This document shows, piece by piece, positions 1-10,000 of a stretch of 64,000 nucleotides of DNA; the stretch's first letter is position 1, and every line of letters begins with the position of its first letter. The DNA is taken from positions 173,254 to 237,253 of the forward strand of contig NZ_JAAKEJ010000004.1 in assembly GCF_011039135.1 (NCBI RefSeq), given 5' to 3'. The translations under genes were made by a program, and so were the position numbers. The stretch comes from Desulfovibrio sp. ZJ209. Lineage in GTDB: Bacteria > Desulfobacterota > Desulfovibrionia > Desulfovibrionales > Desulfovibrionaceae. The notes below the pieces were generated by a model, which saw only the letters and a list, made by a program, of their open reading frames with translations, made no database searches and was not told where the DNA came from.

Positions 1-541
1 CGGAATAGGCGTGCTTGCTCATCAGCTCGTAGTTGTTGCGCAGGGCCTCGTGCAGCCGCGCGTTCTCGATGGCCACGGCGGAGATGGCGGCCACGGCCTC
101 CATGAAGGTCTCCTCGTCGGGGGTGAACTCGCGTTCCACGTCGGAATACACGCGCATGAGGCCGATGGCCTTGCCGTCGGCCATGAGCGGCACGGAAAGC
201 ACGGAGACGAGGCCTTCCGCCTTGGCCGACTCGGGATACTGGAAGCGGCCGTCGGCGGCGGCGTCCTTCAGGTGGATGCTCTTGCCGGCGAGCACCTCGC
301 CGTCCATGCCGCTGCGCTTGACCTCAACCGGCCCCTTGCGCATGTAGTTGGCCGAAAGGCCCCAGGCGGCGCTGGGCAGAAGGAAGCGGCCCGTGCTGTC
401 GAGCAGGCGGATGGTGCTCGCCTTGCAGCCCATGGTCTTGGCGGTCTGCTCGGTGATTTTGTGGAGCACTTCCTTGGGTTCCAGGCTGGAGTTGATGACC
501 AGCGCAACGTCCCTAAGGGCGCGGAAATAGTCCTGAGCCAT
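1..541 (-). CDS. GAF-domain protein (C-terminus cut by window edge)
   Basis: The reverse strand is open from an ATG at 541 to the left edge, giving about 180 residues. The start is set by a strong GAGGAGGA Shine-Dalgarno about 5 bases upstream. The readable part is a typical GAF domain: an N-terminal helix, then the core with TMGCKASTIRLLD and later GLVSVLSVPLMADGKAIG and an alpha-helical end with AVAIENARL. GAF domains bind small ligands or cyclic nucleotides and often sit in front of kinase, cyclase or phosphodiesterase modules. No output domain is visible because the gene is truncated by the window, so it could equally be a stand-alone GAF protein. It is divergent from nfnA. A short inverted repeat (TTGTG-T-CACAA, 557-567) lies just upstream of its start. 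Confidence 0.85.
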   Translation of the reverse strand, partial: MAQDYFRALRDVALVINSSLEPKEVLHKITEQTAKTMGCKASTIRLLDSTGRFLLPSAAWGLSANYMRKGPVEVKRSGMDGEVLAGKSIHLKDAAADGRFQYPESAKAEGLVSVLSVPLMADGKAIGLMRVYSDVEREFTPDEETFMEAVAAISAVAIENARLHEALRNNYELMSKHAYS

Positions 542-797
542 GGTATCCTCCTCGTTTTGTGTCACAAGAGGGAATGACAAGAGCCGCGCGAAGGGCACAG
601 CGTCCGCGCGGGCGTATCCTCAACAACAGGTCGGGGACAGTATGCACCATTTTTCACAGAGAGGCAATCGGTGAAGCGCCCCTCCCGGCGCTTGCCAGCC
701 GCATGGTTCGCGCCTATGCTGGCGCATGCCGGCTGCGCCGGCGACACGGCCGCGCGGGGGGCCACCCCGCGGGCCATCACCCGAGGCGGAGGACACC

Positions 798-1640
798 ATG
801 CCCACACCCATTTTGCGCAAGGAGCGCCTGATCCCCGGCAAGACGAGCAAGCTCGTGCTCCACGCGCCCGAGATCGCGGCCAAGGCCCGGCCGGGCCATT
901 TCGTCATGCTCCGCATGAGCCCCGAGGGCGAACGCATCCCGCTCACCATCGCCGATACGGACGCATCGCGCGGCGAGATCACCATCGTCTATCTGGTGCT
1001 CGGCAAGTCCACGGCCCTTCTGGAGGCGCTGGAGGCGGGCGACAGCATCCTCGATGTCTGCGGGCCGCTCGGGCGTCCCACCAAAATAGAAAAAGTCGGC
1101 ACGGTCATCTGCGTGGGCGGCGGCACGGGCATCGCGGCCATGCACCACATCGCCAAGGGCCACGCCCGCGCGGGCAATCATGTGGTGGCGGTCATCGGCG
1201 CGCGCGAGAAGTCGCTTTTGCTGTTTGAGAAGGAGCTCATGGGCTTCGTGAACGAGCTCGTCGTCTGTACGGACGACGGCAGCTACGGCCGCAAGGGCCT
1301 TGTCACCGAGCCCCTCAAGGAGCGCCTCGAGGCCGGCGGCGTGGGCGAGGTGGTGGCCGTGGGGCCCGTGCCCATGATGGCCGCCGTGGCCGAGGTGACG
1401 CGGCCCTTCGGCGTCGCCACCACCGTGAGCCTCAACCCCATCATGGTGGACGGCATCGGCATGTGCGGCGCCTGCCGCGTGAGCGTGGGCGGCAAGACCA
1501 AGTTCGCCTGCGTGGACGGGCCGGAATTCGACGGCCACCAGGTGGACTTCCCCGAGCTTCGGCGCAGGCTCGCGGCCTTCCGCGAGCAGGAGGCCGAATC
1601 CTATGACCGCTACAGGAAGGAGCAGCCCCATGGCAACTGA
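798..1640 (+). CDS. nfnA: NfnA: NADH-dependent ferredoxin:NADP+ oxidoreductase, small subunit
   Basis: This is a 280-residue FAD/NAD-binding subunit of the electron-bifurcating transhydrogenase that couples NADH, NADPH and reduced ferredoxin in the cytoplasm. Visible signatures are the ferredoxin-reductase FAD loop RIPLTIAD (about residues 46-53), the NAD-binding GGGTGIA (about 116-122) and a C-terminal cysteine cluster GMCGACRVSVGG...FACVDGPEF that holds a [2Fe-2S] cluster in the family. I chose the ATG at 798 because it follows CGGAGGACACC; the frame is open further upstream but without family similarity. It overlaps nfnB by 11 bases, so the two are translated together. Related proteins are annotated as sulfide dehydrogenase or dihydroorotate dehydrogenase electron-transfer subunits; the pairing with the GltD-like neighbour favours NfnA. 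Confidence 0.93.
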   Translation: MPTPILRKERLIPGKTSKLVLHAPEIAAKARPGHFVMLRMSPEGERIPLTIADTDASRGEITIVYLVLGKSTALLEALEAGDSILDVCGPLGRPTKIEKVGTVICVGGGTGIAAMHHIAKGHARAGNHVVAVIGAREKSLLLFEKELMGFVNELVVCTDDGSYGRKGLVTEPLKERLEAGGVGEVVAVGPVPMMAAVAEVTRPFGVATTVSLNPIMVDGIGMCGACRVSVGGKTKFACVDGPEFDGHQVDFPELRRRLAAFREQEAESYDRYRKEQPHGN

Positions 1641-3051
1641 AGCTTCCGCCAAAAAAGTCGCCCCGCGCGTGGAAATGCCCTGCCAGCCCCCGGCGGAGCG
1701 GCGTCATAATTTTAAGGAAGTGGCCCTCGGCTACAATGGCGACATGGCCGCCACCGAGGCCTCGCGCTGCCTGCAGTGCAAGCGGCCCACCTGCGTCAGG
1801 GGCTGCCCCGTGGAGGTGCCCATCCGCGACTTCATCCGCGAGGTGGCGGCCGGCAATGTGGAGCGCGCGTATGAAATCATCCGCACGGCCAACAGCCTGC
1901 CCGCGGTCTGCGGCCGCGTGTGCCCGCAGGAAAACCAGTGCGAGGGCAAGTGCATCCTGAAAGCCAAGGGCGAGGCCATCGCCATCGGCCGCCTCGAGCG
2001 CTTCGTGGCCGACACGCACCTCGCCGCATGCGCCGCCGCGCCGGATTCCTGCCCGTCCGAGACGAGCGAGACCCAGGCCAAGGGCCGCGTGGCCTGTATC
2101 GGCTCGGGTCCGGCCTCGCTCACCTGCGCGGGCATCTGCGCCGCGGCCGGGCTTGAGGTGGACGTGTACGAAGCCCTGCACGAGTCGGGCGGCGTGCTCG
2201 TCTACGGCATCCCGGCCTTCCGCCTGCCCAAGGACGTTGTCGCGGCTGAAATCGCGGGCCTGCGCGAGCTCGGCGTGCGCTTCCACCTCAACCATGTGGG
2301 CGGCCGCACCGTGGATGTGGCGGACTTGCGCAAGGACCATGACGCGGTCTTCATCGGCGTGGGCGCGGGGCTGCCTATCTTCCTTGGCGTGCCGGGCGAG
2401 AACCTTGTGGGCGTGTTCTCGGCCAACGAGTACCTGACGCGCATCAACCTCGGGCGCGGCTACGACTTCCCCGAGCACGACACCCCGCCCTTCCCGGGCA
2501 GGCACGTGACCGTCTTCGGCGCGGGCAACGTGGCCATGGACGCGGCGCGCACGGCCCTGCGCATGGGCGCGGAAAGCGTGCACATCGTCTACCGCCGCAC
2601 CCGCGCGGAAATGCCGGCCCGCGCCGAGGAGATCGAGCATGCGGCCGAGGAGGGCGTGGAGTTCGCGCTGCTTTCCGCGCCGCTGCGCTTCAACGGCGAC
2701 GAGCAGTTGCGCCTCACGTCCGTGACCCTGCAAAAGATGGAACTCGGGGAGCCCGACGCCTCGGGGCGCCGGCGGCCGGTGCCCGTGGAAGGCGCGGTGG
2801 AGGACCTTGAGACCGACCTCGCCATCGTGGCCCTGGGCACGCGCTCCAACCCCATCCTGCTGGACGCCACGCCCGACCTCGCGCGCACCGAGCGGGGCTA
2901 CATTGAGGCGGACCCGGAAACGGGCGAGACCTCCATTCCCAATGTGTTCGCCGGCGGCGACATCGTGACGGGCGCTGCCACGGTCATCCTCGCCATGGGC
3001 GCCGGGCGCAAGGCCGCGCAGGAGATCGTGCGCCGGCTCGGGGGCAAATGA
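1630..3051 (+). CDS. nfnB: NfnB: NADPH-binding large subunit (GltD-like)
   Basis: This 473-residue protein is homologous to the small subunit of glutamate synthase. The N-terminal part carries two [4Fe-4S] cysteine sets (CLQCKRPTCVRGCPVEVPI and CGRVCPQENQCEGKC). They are followed by an FAD Rossmann motif (GSGPASLTCAG, about residue 157) and a second nucleotide-binding motif (GAGNVAMDAARTALRMGA, about 297) for NADPH. The family end, with a GGDIVTGAATVI FAD loop, is intact. The start at 1630 has an AGGAAGGAG Shine-Dalgarno inside the end of nfnA. With nfnA it forms the complete NfnAB enzyme, which balances NADPH and ferredoxin in many anaerobes, including sulfate reducers. A stand-alone glutamate synthase subunit is unlikely because no large glutamate synthase gene is adjacent. 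Confidence 0.94.
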   Translation: MATEASAKKVAPRVEMPCQPPAERRHNFKEVALGYNGDMAATEASRCLQCKRPTCVRGCPVEVPIRDFIREVAAGNVERAYEIIRTANSLPAVCGRVCPQENQCEGKCILKAKGEAIAIGRLERFVADTHLAACAAAPDSCPSETSETQAKGRVACIGSGPASLTCAGICAAAGLEVDVYEALHESGGVLVYGIPAFRLPKDVVAAEIAGLRELGVRFHLNHVGGRTVDVADLRKDHDAVFIGVGAGLPIFLGVPGENLVGVFSANEYLTRINLGRGYDFPEHDTPPFPGRHVTVFGAGNVAMDAARTALRMGAESVHIVYRRTRAEMPARAEEIEHAAEEGVEFALLSAPLRFNGDEQLRLTSVTLQKMELGEPDASGRRRPVPVEGAVEDLETDLAIVALGTRSNPILLDATPDLARTERGYIEADPETGETSIPNVFAGGDIVTGAATVILAMGAGRKAAQEIVRRLGGK

Positions 3052-3097
3052 GCGTAAAAAATGTGAATCTAGGGCAGTGGAGGGATATTCCTTCATT

Positions 3098-3523
3098 CCG
3101 TCTGGAGCGCAGCGGAAGACGGGTGCTGCGACCGGATGGCGGCGCGAAGCGCCGTGCCCGTTAGCGAGCAAAGCGAGCCCTACGGGCATCGACAGCAGCG
3201 ATGGTGCCGGAATGATCCTAAAAAATAAGATTTTTCGGCGCTTGCAAGGAAGATAAAAATTTTCGCAGGGAGTGTACTTAAGTACTCGACCAAGAAAATT
3301 TTTCTCTGACGCAGCAAGCGCCGAAGCGCTAGCCGTTGGCGAGCCTGCGAGCCTTACGGATAGCGACAGCGGTTCCGTTGACTGGCTGCTGAGATAACTA
3401 ACTGCTGTCTTCATCCGTAGCTTCCTTCGTCGCAACGGCTGAAGCAAGGCTGTTTTTGACGGATAATTTCGGCATTCCCACACCGCACGGCAGCACTACC
3501 GACGCAAAAGCATAACAAAGCCA
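3098..3523. repeat. Dispersed intergenic repeat, copy A
   Basis: The roughly 490-base gap between nfnB and the PHP gene is filled by an element that recurs at 26344-26705. Shared blocks occur in the same order: a hairpin CCGTCTGG...AGACGGG, CCTAAAAAATAAGATTTTTC, a GCTAGCCGT.GGCGAGC block, TACGGAT.GCGACAGCGGTT, an ATCCGTAGCTTCCT.CGTCGCAACGGCT block, AGGCTGTTTTTGACGG, GATAATTTCGGCATT and a final AACAAAGCCA. This copy has an extra internal inverted repeat (3237-3322) that copy B lacks. No open reading frame with family features lies inside. Confidence 0.85.
3237..3322. repeat. Large inverted repeat inside repeat copy A
   Basis: The arms GGCGCTTGC (3237-3245) and GCAAGCGCC (3314-3322) are perfect complements. 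Inside them, TAAAAATTTTC and GAAAATTTTT are near-complementary and a perfect palindrome GTACTTAAGTAC sits at the centre. The whole could fold as one long stem in either strand. It is missing from copy B, so it behaves like an insertion in, or has been lost from, the repeat. Confidence 0.75.
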
Positions 3524-3546
3524 CGCACAAAGGCCATGCGCATCCA

Positions 3547-4374
3547 ATGATCACGGCGGACCTGCACACCCATACGCGCTATTCGCACGGCGCGGACAGC
3601 CCTGAGGACATGTACGCGGCGGCAGCGGCGGCCGGGCTCGACATCATCGGTTTCAGCGAGCATTCGCCGAGGCCCGAGGGCTTCACCTACCGTCACGAAT
3701 ACCGCGACCAGCTCAAGGCCCACCTCCCGGACTATTTCCGGGAGGTGCGCGCCCTGCGCGACAACGCGAAGCCCGGCCAGCCCCGCGCCCTGCTCGCCAT
3801 GGAAATGGACTGGCTCGACGGCGAGGAGGCCTTCATCCGCAAGGCCTGCAAAGCCGCGGATTTCGATTACCTCATCGGCAGCGTCCACTTTCTCGGGCAC
3901 TGGGGCTTCGACGACGGCGACGCGCCGTGGCGGGACGCGGACGAGGAGCGGTGCGACGCGTGGTACGACGCCTATTTCACGGCCTGGGAGGCCATGCTCG
4001 CTTCCGGGCTCTTCCAGATCGCCGCGCACCCTGACCTCATCAAGATCTTCTCGGTGGAGCGCTTCCGCGCGTGGCTCGCCCGGCCGGAGAGCCTGGCGCG
4101 GGTGCGGCGCGCCCTCACGGCCCTGGCGGACACGGGCATGGCGCTGGAGGTCTCCTCGGCGGGCTTGCGCAAGGCCTGCCGCGAGATCTATCCCGCGCCG
4201 CCCATCATGGAACTGGCCGCTGGGCTCGGCATCCCCGTGACCTTCGCCTCGGACGCCCACAGCGTGCGCGACGTGGCCCGCGATTTCGACCGCCTCGCCG
4301 GCTATGCGCGGCGCTTCGGCTACACGCGGCAGGCACTCTTCGAGGGCGGCCGGCGCAGGCTCGTCCCGTTTTGA
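3547..4374 (+). CDS. PHP-domain phosphatase, histidinol-phosphatase (HisK) type
   Basis: This 275-residue protein begins with the metal-binding PHP signature DLHTHTRYSHG (residues 5-15). It continues with the family's FSEHSP (about 36-41), EMDW, IGSVHFLGHWG (about 116), AAHPDLIKIF (about 157) and a C-terminal ASDAHSV (about 235). These His/Asp/Glu residues bind the metals. Length and motif order match PHP-type histidinol-phosphatases, which dephosphorylate L-histidinol phosphate in histidine synthesis. No other his genes are in the window, so a different phosphoester substrate is possible. The stop is 5 bases from the start of the following ABC gene, suggesting one transcript. The start lies just after the dispersed repeat, so the promoter may lie inside it. 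Confidence 0.85.
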   Translation: MITADLHTHTRYSHGADSPEDMYAAAAAAGLDIIGFSEHSPRPEGFTYRHEYRDQLKAHLPDYFREVRALRDNAKPGQPRALLAMEMDWLDGEEAFIRKACKAADFDYLIGSVHFLGHWGFDDGDAPWRDADEERCDAWYDAYFTAWEAMLASGLFQIAAHPDLIKIFSVERFRAWLARPESLARVRRALTALADTGMALEVSSAGLRKACREIYPAPPIMELAAGLGIPVTFASDAHSVRDVARDFDRLAGYARRFGYTRQALFEGGRRRLVPF

Positions 4375-4379
4375 GCGCG

Positions 4380-5858
4380 ATGCAGCAAGAGGAACTTCTC
4401 GTCGGCATCGAGGGGGTGACCTGCTTCCTCCCCGGCGACCCGGAGCGGAAGCATCCCGTGCTCCGGGATATCCACTGGCAGGTCACGGCCGGCGGCCACC
4501 GCGCGCTCTTCGGGCCCAACGGCGCGGGCAAGTCGAGCCTGCTGCGCCTTGTGGCCGGCGAGCTCTGGCCCGGCAGCGGCCGCATCCTCTGGCGCGGTGC
4601 AGAGGGTATGGAGACCTCGCCCATCGTGAGCCGCAGCCTGTGCGCCCTCGTCTCCCCGGCCGTGCAGGAGATGTGGCAGCGCCGCGCCCCCTTCATGAGC
4701 GGACTGGAATACATCATGGGCGCCATCGCCGGCGCCGAATTCGGCGTTTCTGAAGAAGCGGCCGAGGCCCGCGCCCGCTCTGCCGCCGAAAGCCTCGGCT
4801 GCGAAGAACTCCTCCCCCGGCTTCTCCCTGAGCTCTCGCAGGGCCAGCTCCGCCTCGTGCTTTTGGCCGCGGCGCTGGCGCGCGAGCCGGCCCTGTTGCT
4901 GCTGGACGAGTGCCTGGACGGCCTCGACGGGGCGCACCGGCGCCGCTTCAGCGAGGCGCTGGCCGCCTATGCGGAGCGCGGCACGGTCCTCATGGCCTCG
5001 CACCGGGCGGAGAGCGTGCCCGAATGGTGCCGGGGCCGCGCGTGGCTGGAGGGAGGGCGCCTCATCACCGAAGAACCGGGCCGGCCGGCGCCCGCAGAAA
5101 GGCCCGTCGGTTCCCGTCCCGCTCCGCGCGCAGACGCCCCCGGAGCGAGTTCATCCGCGCCGCTGCTTTTCGAGCTCTCAGGCGTCTCGGTCTATATCGA
5201 CAGGCACAAGATATTGCACGACATCGACTGGACCATGCGCCGGGGCGAGCACTGGCGCATCACGGGGGGCAACGGCTCGGGCAAGTCCACCCTGCTGCGC
5301 CTGCTCGCCGGGGACGAGTTCGCCGCCGCCGGCGGCACGCTCAGGCGCTTTTTGCCCTCCCTCGGGCGCGAGGCCGAGACCCTTGAGGAGGTGCGCCACG
5401 GCGTGCGCCTCGTCTCCGACCTCTCCCAGGCGCTCTACGGCTATCCGCTCACGGGGCTCGAGCTCGTTTGCTCCGGGCTTGACAACAGCATCGGCCTCTA
5501 CCGCGAGTTCAGCGCCGCGGAGCAGGCGGAGGCCCGGCGGCTCGTGGAGCTGTTTTTTCCCGAAGGCGAGGCCGGCCGCGTGGCGGCGGCCTCCATCCGC
5601 CGCCTCTCCACCGGGCAGCTTCGACGGCTCTTTCTCGCGCGCGCCCTCATGGGAGCCCCGGACGTGCTCCTGCTGGACGAACCCTGTTCCGGTCTGGACG
5701 AGGCGGCGAGGGAGCGTTATCTTTCTTCCTTGGAGCGCCTGTCCGCGTCCGGCACCGGGCCCGCGCTCGTCTTCGTTTCCCATGAGGCGGGGGACGCCCC
5801 GGCCTGCTGCGTCCGCGAGGCGCGGCTTTGCGCCGGGCGCCTTGCCATCCTGGCCTGA
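4380..5858 (+). CDS. ABC ATPase with two nucleotide-binding domains (ModF-like)
   Basis: This 492-residue soluble protein has two complete ATPase domains in tandem. Domain 1 has Walker A GPNGAGKSS (about residues 46-54), signature LSQGQ and Walker B ALLLLDE. Domain 2 has Walker A GGNGSGKST (about 301), signature LSTGQ and Walker B VLLLDE, followed by a VSHEAGD switch histidine. There is no membrane segment. The layout matches ModF/PhrA-type proteins linked to molybdate transport or of unknown role, rather than the translation-factor ABC-F class, which has a characteristic linker. The linker here (about residues 235-265) is Pro/Ala-rich. No permease or binding-protein gene is adjacent, so the transported substrate, if any, cannot be named. 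Confidence 0.8.
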   Translation: MQQEELLVGIEGVTCFLPGDPERKHPVLRDIHWQVTAGGHRALFGPNGAGKSSLLRLVAGELWPGSGRILWRGAEGMETSPIVSRSLCALVSPAVQEMWQRRAPFMSGLEYIMGAIAGAEFGVSEEAAEARARSAAESLGCEELLPRLLPELSQGQLRLVLLAAALAREPALLLLDECLDGLDGAHRRRFSEALAAYAERGTVLMASHRAESVPEWCRGRAWLEGGRLITEEPGRPAPAERPVGSRPAPRADAPGASSSAPLLFELSGVSVYIDRHKILHDIDWTMRRGEHWRITGGNGSGKSTLLRLLAGDEFAAAGGTLRRFLPSLGREAETLEEVRHGVRLVSDLSQALYGYPLTGLELVCSGLDNSIGLYREFSAAEQAEARRLVELFFPEGEAGRVAAASIRRLSTGQLRRLFLARALMGAPDVLLLDEPCSGLDEAARERYLSSLERLSASGTGPALVFVSHEAGDAPACCVREARLCAGRLAILA

Positions 5859-5932
5859 ACCCGGGCATGATCCTTCCCGCCCCGTCCCTTTTCAGCAATG
5901 GCGCGCCCCGGCGGCGCGCTCCGGGGTTTGCC

Positions 5933-7351
5933 ATGTATGATCCCGCATCCCGCCACGCGGCGGAATTCATTGACCGTCAGGAAGCGGCCGCTTCCGTGGC
6001 CGAGGCCGACCGGCTCGCCAAAGACCGCGCCGCCGTGGCCGCCATTCTCGACAAGGCCGCCGAGGGCCGGGGCCTCTCGCACCGCGAGGCGTCCGTCCTC
6101 ATGGCCGCGGACGACCCGGAAACCACCCGGGCCATGTTCGACCTGGCCAGCCGCATCAAGCAGCGCTTCTACGGCAACCGCATCGTGCTTTTCGCGCCGC
6201 TCTACCTCTCCAATTATTGCATCAACGGCTGCGTCTACTGCCCCTATCACCGCACCAACAGCCACATGCCGCGCAAGAAGCTCACGCAGGAGGAGATCGT
6301 GCGCGAGGTGACGGCCCTGCAGGACATGGGCCACAAGCGCCTCGCCGTGGAGGCGGGCGAGCACCCCAAAGAGAACCCGCTCGACTACATCATCGAGTCC
6401 ATCCGCACCATTTACGGCATCCATCACCGCAACGGCGCCATCCGCCGCGTCAACGTCAATATCGCGGCCACCACGGTGGAGGACTACCGCCGCCTGCGCG
6501 CCGCCGAGATCGGCACCTATATCCTTTTTCAGGAGACCTATGACCCCGTGGCCTACGCGCAGCTCCATCCCACGGGGCCGAAACACGATTACGCCTGGCA
6601 CACCGAGGCCATGGACCGCGCCATGGAGGGCGGCATCGACGACGTGGGCCTGGGCGTGCTTTTCGGCCTGGGCTCGTGGCGGGAGGAATTCGCGTCCCTG
6701 CTCATGCACGCCGAGCACCTCGAGGCCGTGCACGGCGTGGGCCCGCATACCATCAGCGTTCCGCGCGTGCGGCGCGCCGACGGCATCGACCCCGGCGACT
6801 TCGCCCACGGCATCGACGACGCCACCTTCGCGCGCATCTGCGCCGCCATCCGCCTCGCCGTGCCCTATACCGGCATGATCATCTCCACGCGCGAGAGCCG
6901 CGCCGTGCGCGAACAGGTGCTGGGGCTCGGCGTCTCGCAAATCAGCGGCGCCTCGCGCACCAGCGTGGGCGGCTATGCCGCGCCCGAGGCCGAGGAGGAA
7001 AATTCGCGCCAGTTCGACGTGAGCGACAATCGCAGCCTGGACGAGGTGGTGCACTGGCTCATGGGCATGGGCCATATCCCGAGCTTCTGCACGGCCTGCT
7101 ACCGCGAGGGCCGCACCGGCGACCGCTTCATGAGCCTGTGCAAGAGCGGGCAGATCCAGAACTGCTGCCATCCCAACGCGCTGCTCACGCTCAAGGAATA
7201 TCTGGAGGATTACGCGAGCCCGGCCACGCGCGAGCGCGGCGAGGAACTTATCCAGAAGGAGCTCGCCAATGTGGAGAGCCCGCATGTGCGCGCCATCGCG
7301 GAAAAGCGCCTTGCGGACATCGCCGCGGGGCGCCGGGACTTCCGCTTCTAG
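5933..7351 (+). CDS. hydG: HydG: [FeFe]-hydrogenase H-cluster maturase
   Basis: HydG is a radical-SAM tyrosine lyase that makes the CO and CN ligands of the hydrogenase H-cluster. The 472-residue protein has the radical-SAM triad CINGCVYC (CX3CX2C, about residues 95-102). It also has the C-terminal CTACYREGRTG...CKSGQIQNC, which fits the CX2CX22C motif of the second, HydG-specific Fe-S cluster. Length agrees with the family. The start at 5933 is chosen by family length; upstream ATGs add an unrelated Pro/Arg-rich leader. ThiH has the first triad but lacks this CX2CX22C tail, so HydG is preferred. HydE and HydF are not in the window, so the maturation genes must be split in this genome. Confidence 0.95.
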   Translation: MYDPASRHAAEFIDRQEAAASVAEADRLAKDRAAVAAILDKAAEGRGLSHREASVLMAADDPETTRAMFDLASRIKQRFYGNRIVLFAPLYLSNYCINGCVYCPYHRTNSHMPRKKLTQEEIVREVTALQDMGHKRLAVEAGEHPKENPLDYIIESIRTIYGIHHRNGAIRRVNVNIAATTVEDYRRLRAAEIGTYILFQETYDPVAYAQLHPTGPKHDYAWHTEAMDRAMEGGIDDVGLGVLFGLGSWREEFASLLMHAEHLEAVHGVGPHTISVPRVRRADGIDPGDFAHGIDDATFARICAAIRLAVPYTGMIISTRESRAVREQVLGLGVSQISGASRTSVGGYAAPEAEEENSRQFDVSDNRSLDEVVHWLMGMGHIPSFCTACYREGRTGDRFMSLCKSGQIQNCCHPNALLTLKEYLEDYASPATRERGEELIQKELANVESPHVRAIAEKRLADIAAGRRDFRF

Positions 7352-7592
7352 GGGAGCCTCTGGGGGGCGCTTCTGGCGGGCCTGTACAGAACTTTGACCC
7401 GGCCAGGGGCGCCCGCCCGCCCCGCATCGGCGCAGGCCCCGTATATCGGGCGCCCTTGCGCCGGAAAGCCCGTGGAACCCGGCAAAGATTTTGAACTTTC
7501 CCCCGGCAGGCTTGACTTTGCGGATATTTTGGAAGAACACATTTCCACCCCGGCGAGCTCCCGCCCGGGGCAAATCCCGCATGCGCCCTTAG

Positions 7593-8669
<1,077 letters not shown>

Positions 8670-8733
8670 GCGGCCGCGCACATGGCTGCGGCGCCCCCGC
8701 GCTTCGGGGCAGGCGCCCCGGGGGTAGGCTTTT

Positions 8734-9987
8734 GTGAACCTGCGGCGCATCCTTATTCTCGCGGGCGTTCTGCTCATCCTGTTCCTGGGGATGTATTCCT
8801 GGAACCAGCGCACCCATGCCCTTGACGACCTCGCGGCCTCCGTGGGCCTCGAGGTGGGTGGCGCTGTGCTCCGCCCCCTGCGCGCCGTGCAGGACGTGTT
8901 TTCCGGCTTCTGGGACCGCTATTTCGACCTTGTGGACGTGCGCGGGGAAAACCTGCGCCTCAAGGCCCGCGTGGACGAGCTGGAATCGCGCCTGCTCGCC
9001 AGCGGCGAGGACCTGGCCGAGCTCCGGCGCCTGCGTGAGCTCGTGCAGCTCCCGGTGGACGTGAGCTGGCGCCCCTTGGGCGCGCGCGTGCTCGCCGGCA
9101 GGCTCGGGCCCAATGCCGTGCTCGACAGCATCACCATCAGCCGCGGCTACGCCACGGGCGGGCGCCCGGGCACGCCGCTCGTGACACACCTGGGGCTCGT
9201 GGGCCGCGTGCTCAAGGCGAGCCCGCACGCCTCCACGGCCCTGCTCATCACCGACCCCGGGAGCCGCGTGGCCGTGTTCGGGCAGGAGAGCCGGGCCCCC
9301 GGCATCCTCATGGGCAAGGGCAAGGGCCGCGAGCTCGAGGTCAACTTCGTCCAGCGCGACGCCAGCGTGAAAAACGGCGAGATACTGGTGACTTCCGGGC
9401 TCGACGGCAAGTATCCCAAGGGCTTGCCCGTGGCGCGCGTGGTGAGCGTGGCGCCCTCGGACTATACACAGTTCATGGCCGTGGCCGCGGTGCCGCTGGT
9501 GGATTTGCAGCACCTTGAGGAAGTGCTCCTGCTGGAGCCCAGCGGCATCGCGCCGCCGCCCGAGGAGCCCGAGGGGCCGCCGCCGATCTTTGTGGGGCCG
9601 CCCGAGCCCGAGGGCCTGCGCCCCTTGCGCGCGCAGGCGAGGGCGGCGCAAGCCCAGGCCGCAACCGGGCCCTCGGCAGCGGGCCAGCCGGCCCCCGTGC
9701 AGGACGCGCCTTCTGCCCCGGCGCAGCCCCGCAAGCCACCGGCGGAGCCAGCCGCCCCGCCGGCCACGCCGGCAGCCGAACGAGCGGCCCCCGAGTCCGC
9801 CCCGGCAGCGCCGCCCGTGGCGCGTCCCGCTGCAAACCGAAGGGAGGCCGCGCCCGCGGCCCCGGGAGCGGGCACGGCGCCCTCCGCGCCAGCCGCCGGC
9901 AACGCAAGGGCCGGGGCTTCCCCGCTTCCGCCGGCGCCGCCCGCTTCCGACGGTACGGCGCCGCGCTACCGCGTGGTGCTGCCATGA
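8734..9987 (+). CDS. mreC: MreC, with a long Pro/Ala tail
   Basis: MreC is a single-pass periplasmic scaffold that links MreB to the penicillin-binding proteins. The GTG at 8734 gives an N-terminal anchor (ILILAGVLLILFLGMYSW, residues 5-22) and a coiled coil about residues 60-90. The beta-rich MreC core follows (ISRGYATGGRPGTPLVTHLG; LVTSGLDGKYPKGLPVARV). The core ends near residue 275. The remaining 140 or so residues are almost entirely Pro, Ala, Glu and Gly, an unusually long low-complexity extension. The family is normally about 270-330 residues, so the 417 here comes from this tail. The PBP2 encoded two genes on has a similar tail. Confidence 0.93.
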   Translation: MNLRRILILAGVLLILFLGMYSWNQRTHALDDLAASVGLEVGGAVLRPLRAVQDVFSGFWDRYFDLVDVRGENLRLKARVDELESRLLASGEDLAELRRLRELVQLPVDVSWRPLGARVLAGRLGPNAVLDSITISRGYATGGRPGTPLVTHLGLVGRVLKASPHASTALLITDPGSRVAVFGQESRAPGILMGKGKGRELEVNFVQRDASVKNGEILVTSGLDGKYPKGLPVARVVSVAPSDYTQFMAVAAVPLVDLQHLEEVLLLEPSGIAPPPEEPEGPPPIFVGPPEPEGLRPLRAQARAAQAQAATGPSAAGQPAPVQDAPSAPAQPRKPPAEPAAPPATPAAERAAPESAPAAPPVARPAANRREAAPAAPGAGTAPSAPAAGNARAGASPLPPAPPASDGTAPRYRVVLP

Positions 9988-10000
9988 GGCGCAAGCGCCC

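Noticed and set aside
1441..3483. A 680-residue minus-strand frame across nfnB and the repeat
   Set aside because: It is antisense to the clearly conserved nfnB gene and crosses non-coding repeat DNA. Its composition is that of a shadow frame.
5717..7582. A 621-residue minus-strand frame over hydG
   Set aside because: HydG on the other strand has all its catalytic motifs; the antisense frame has none.
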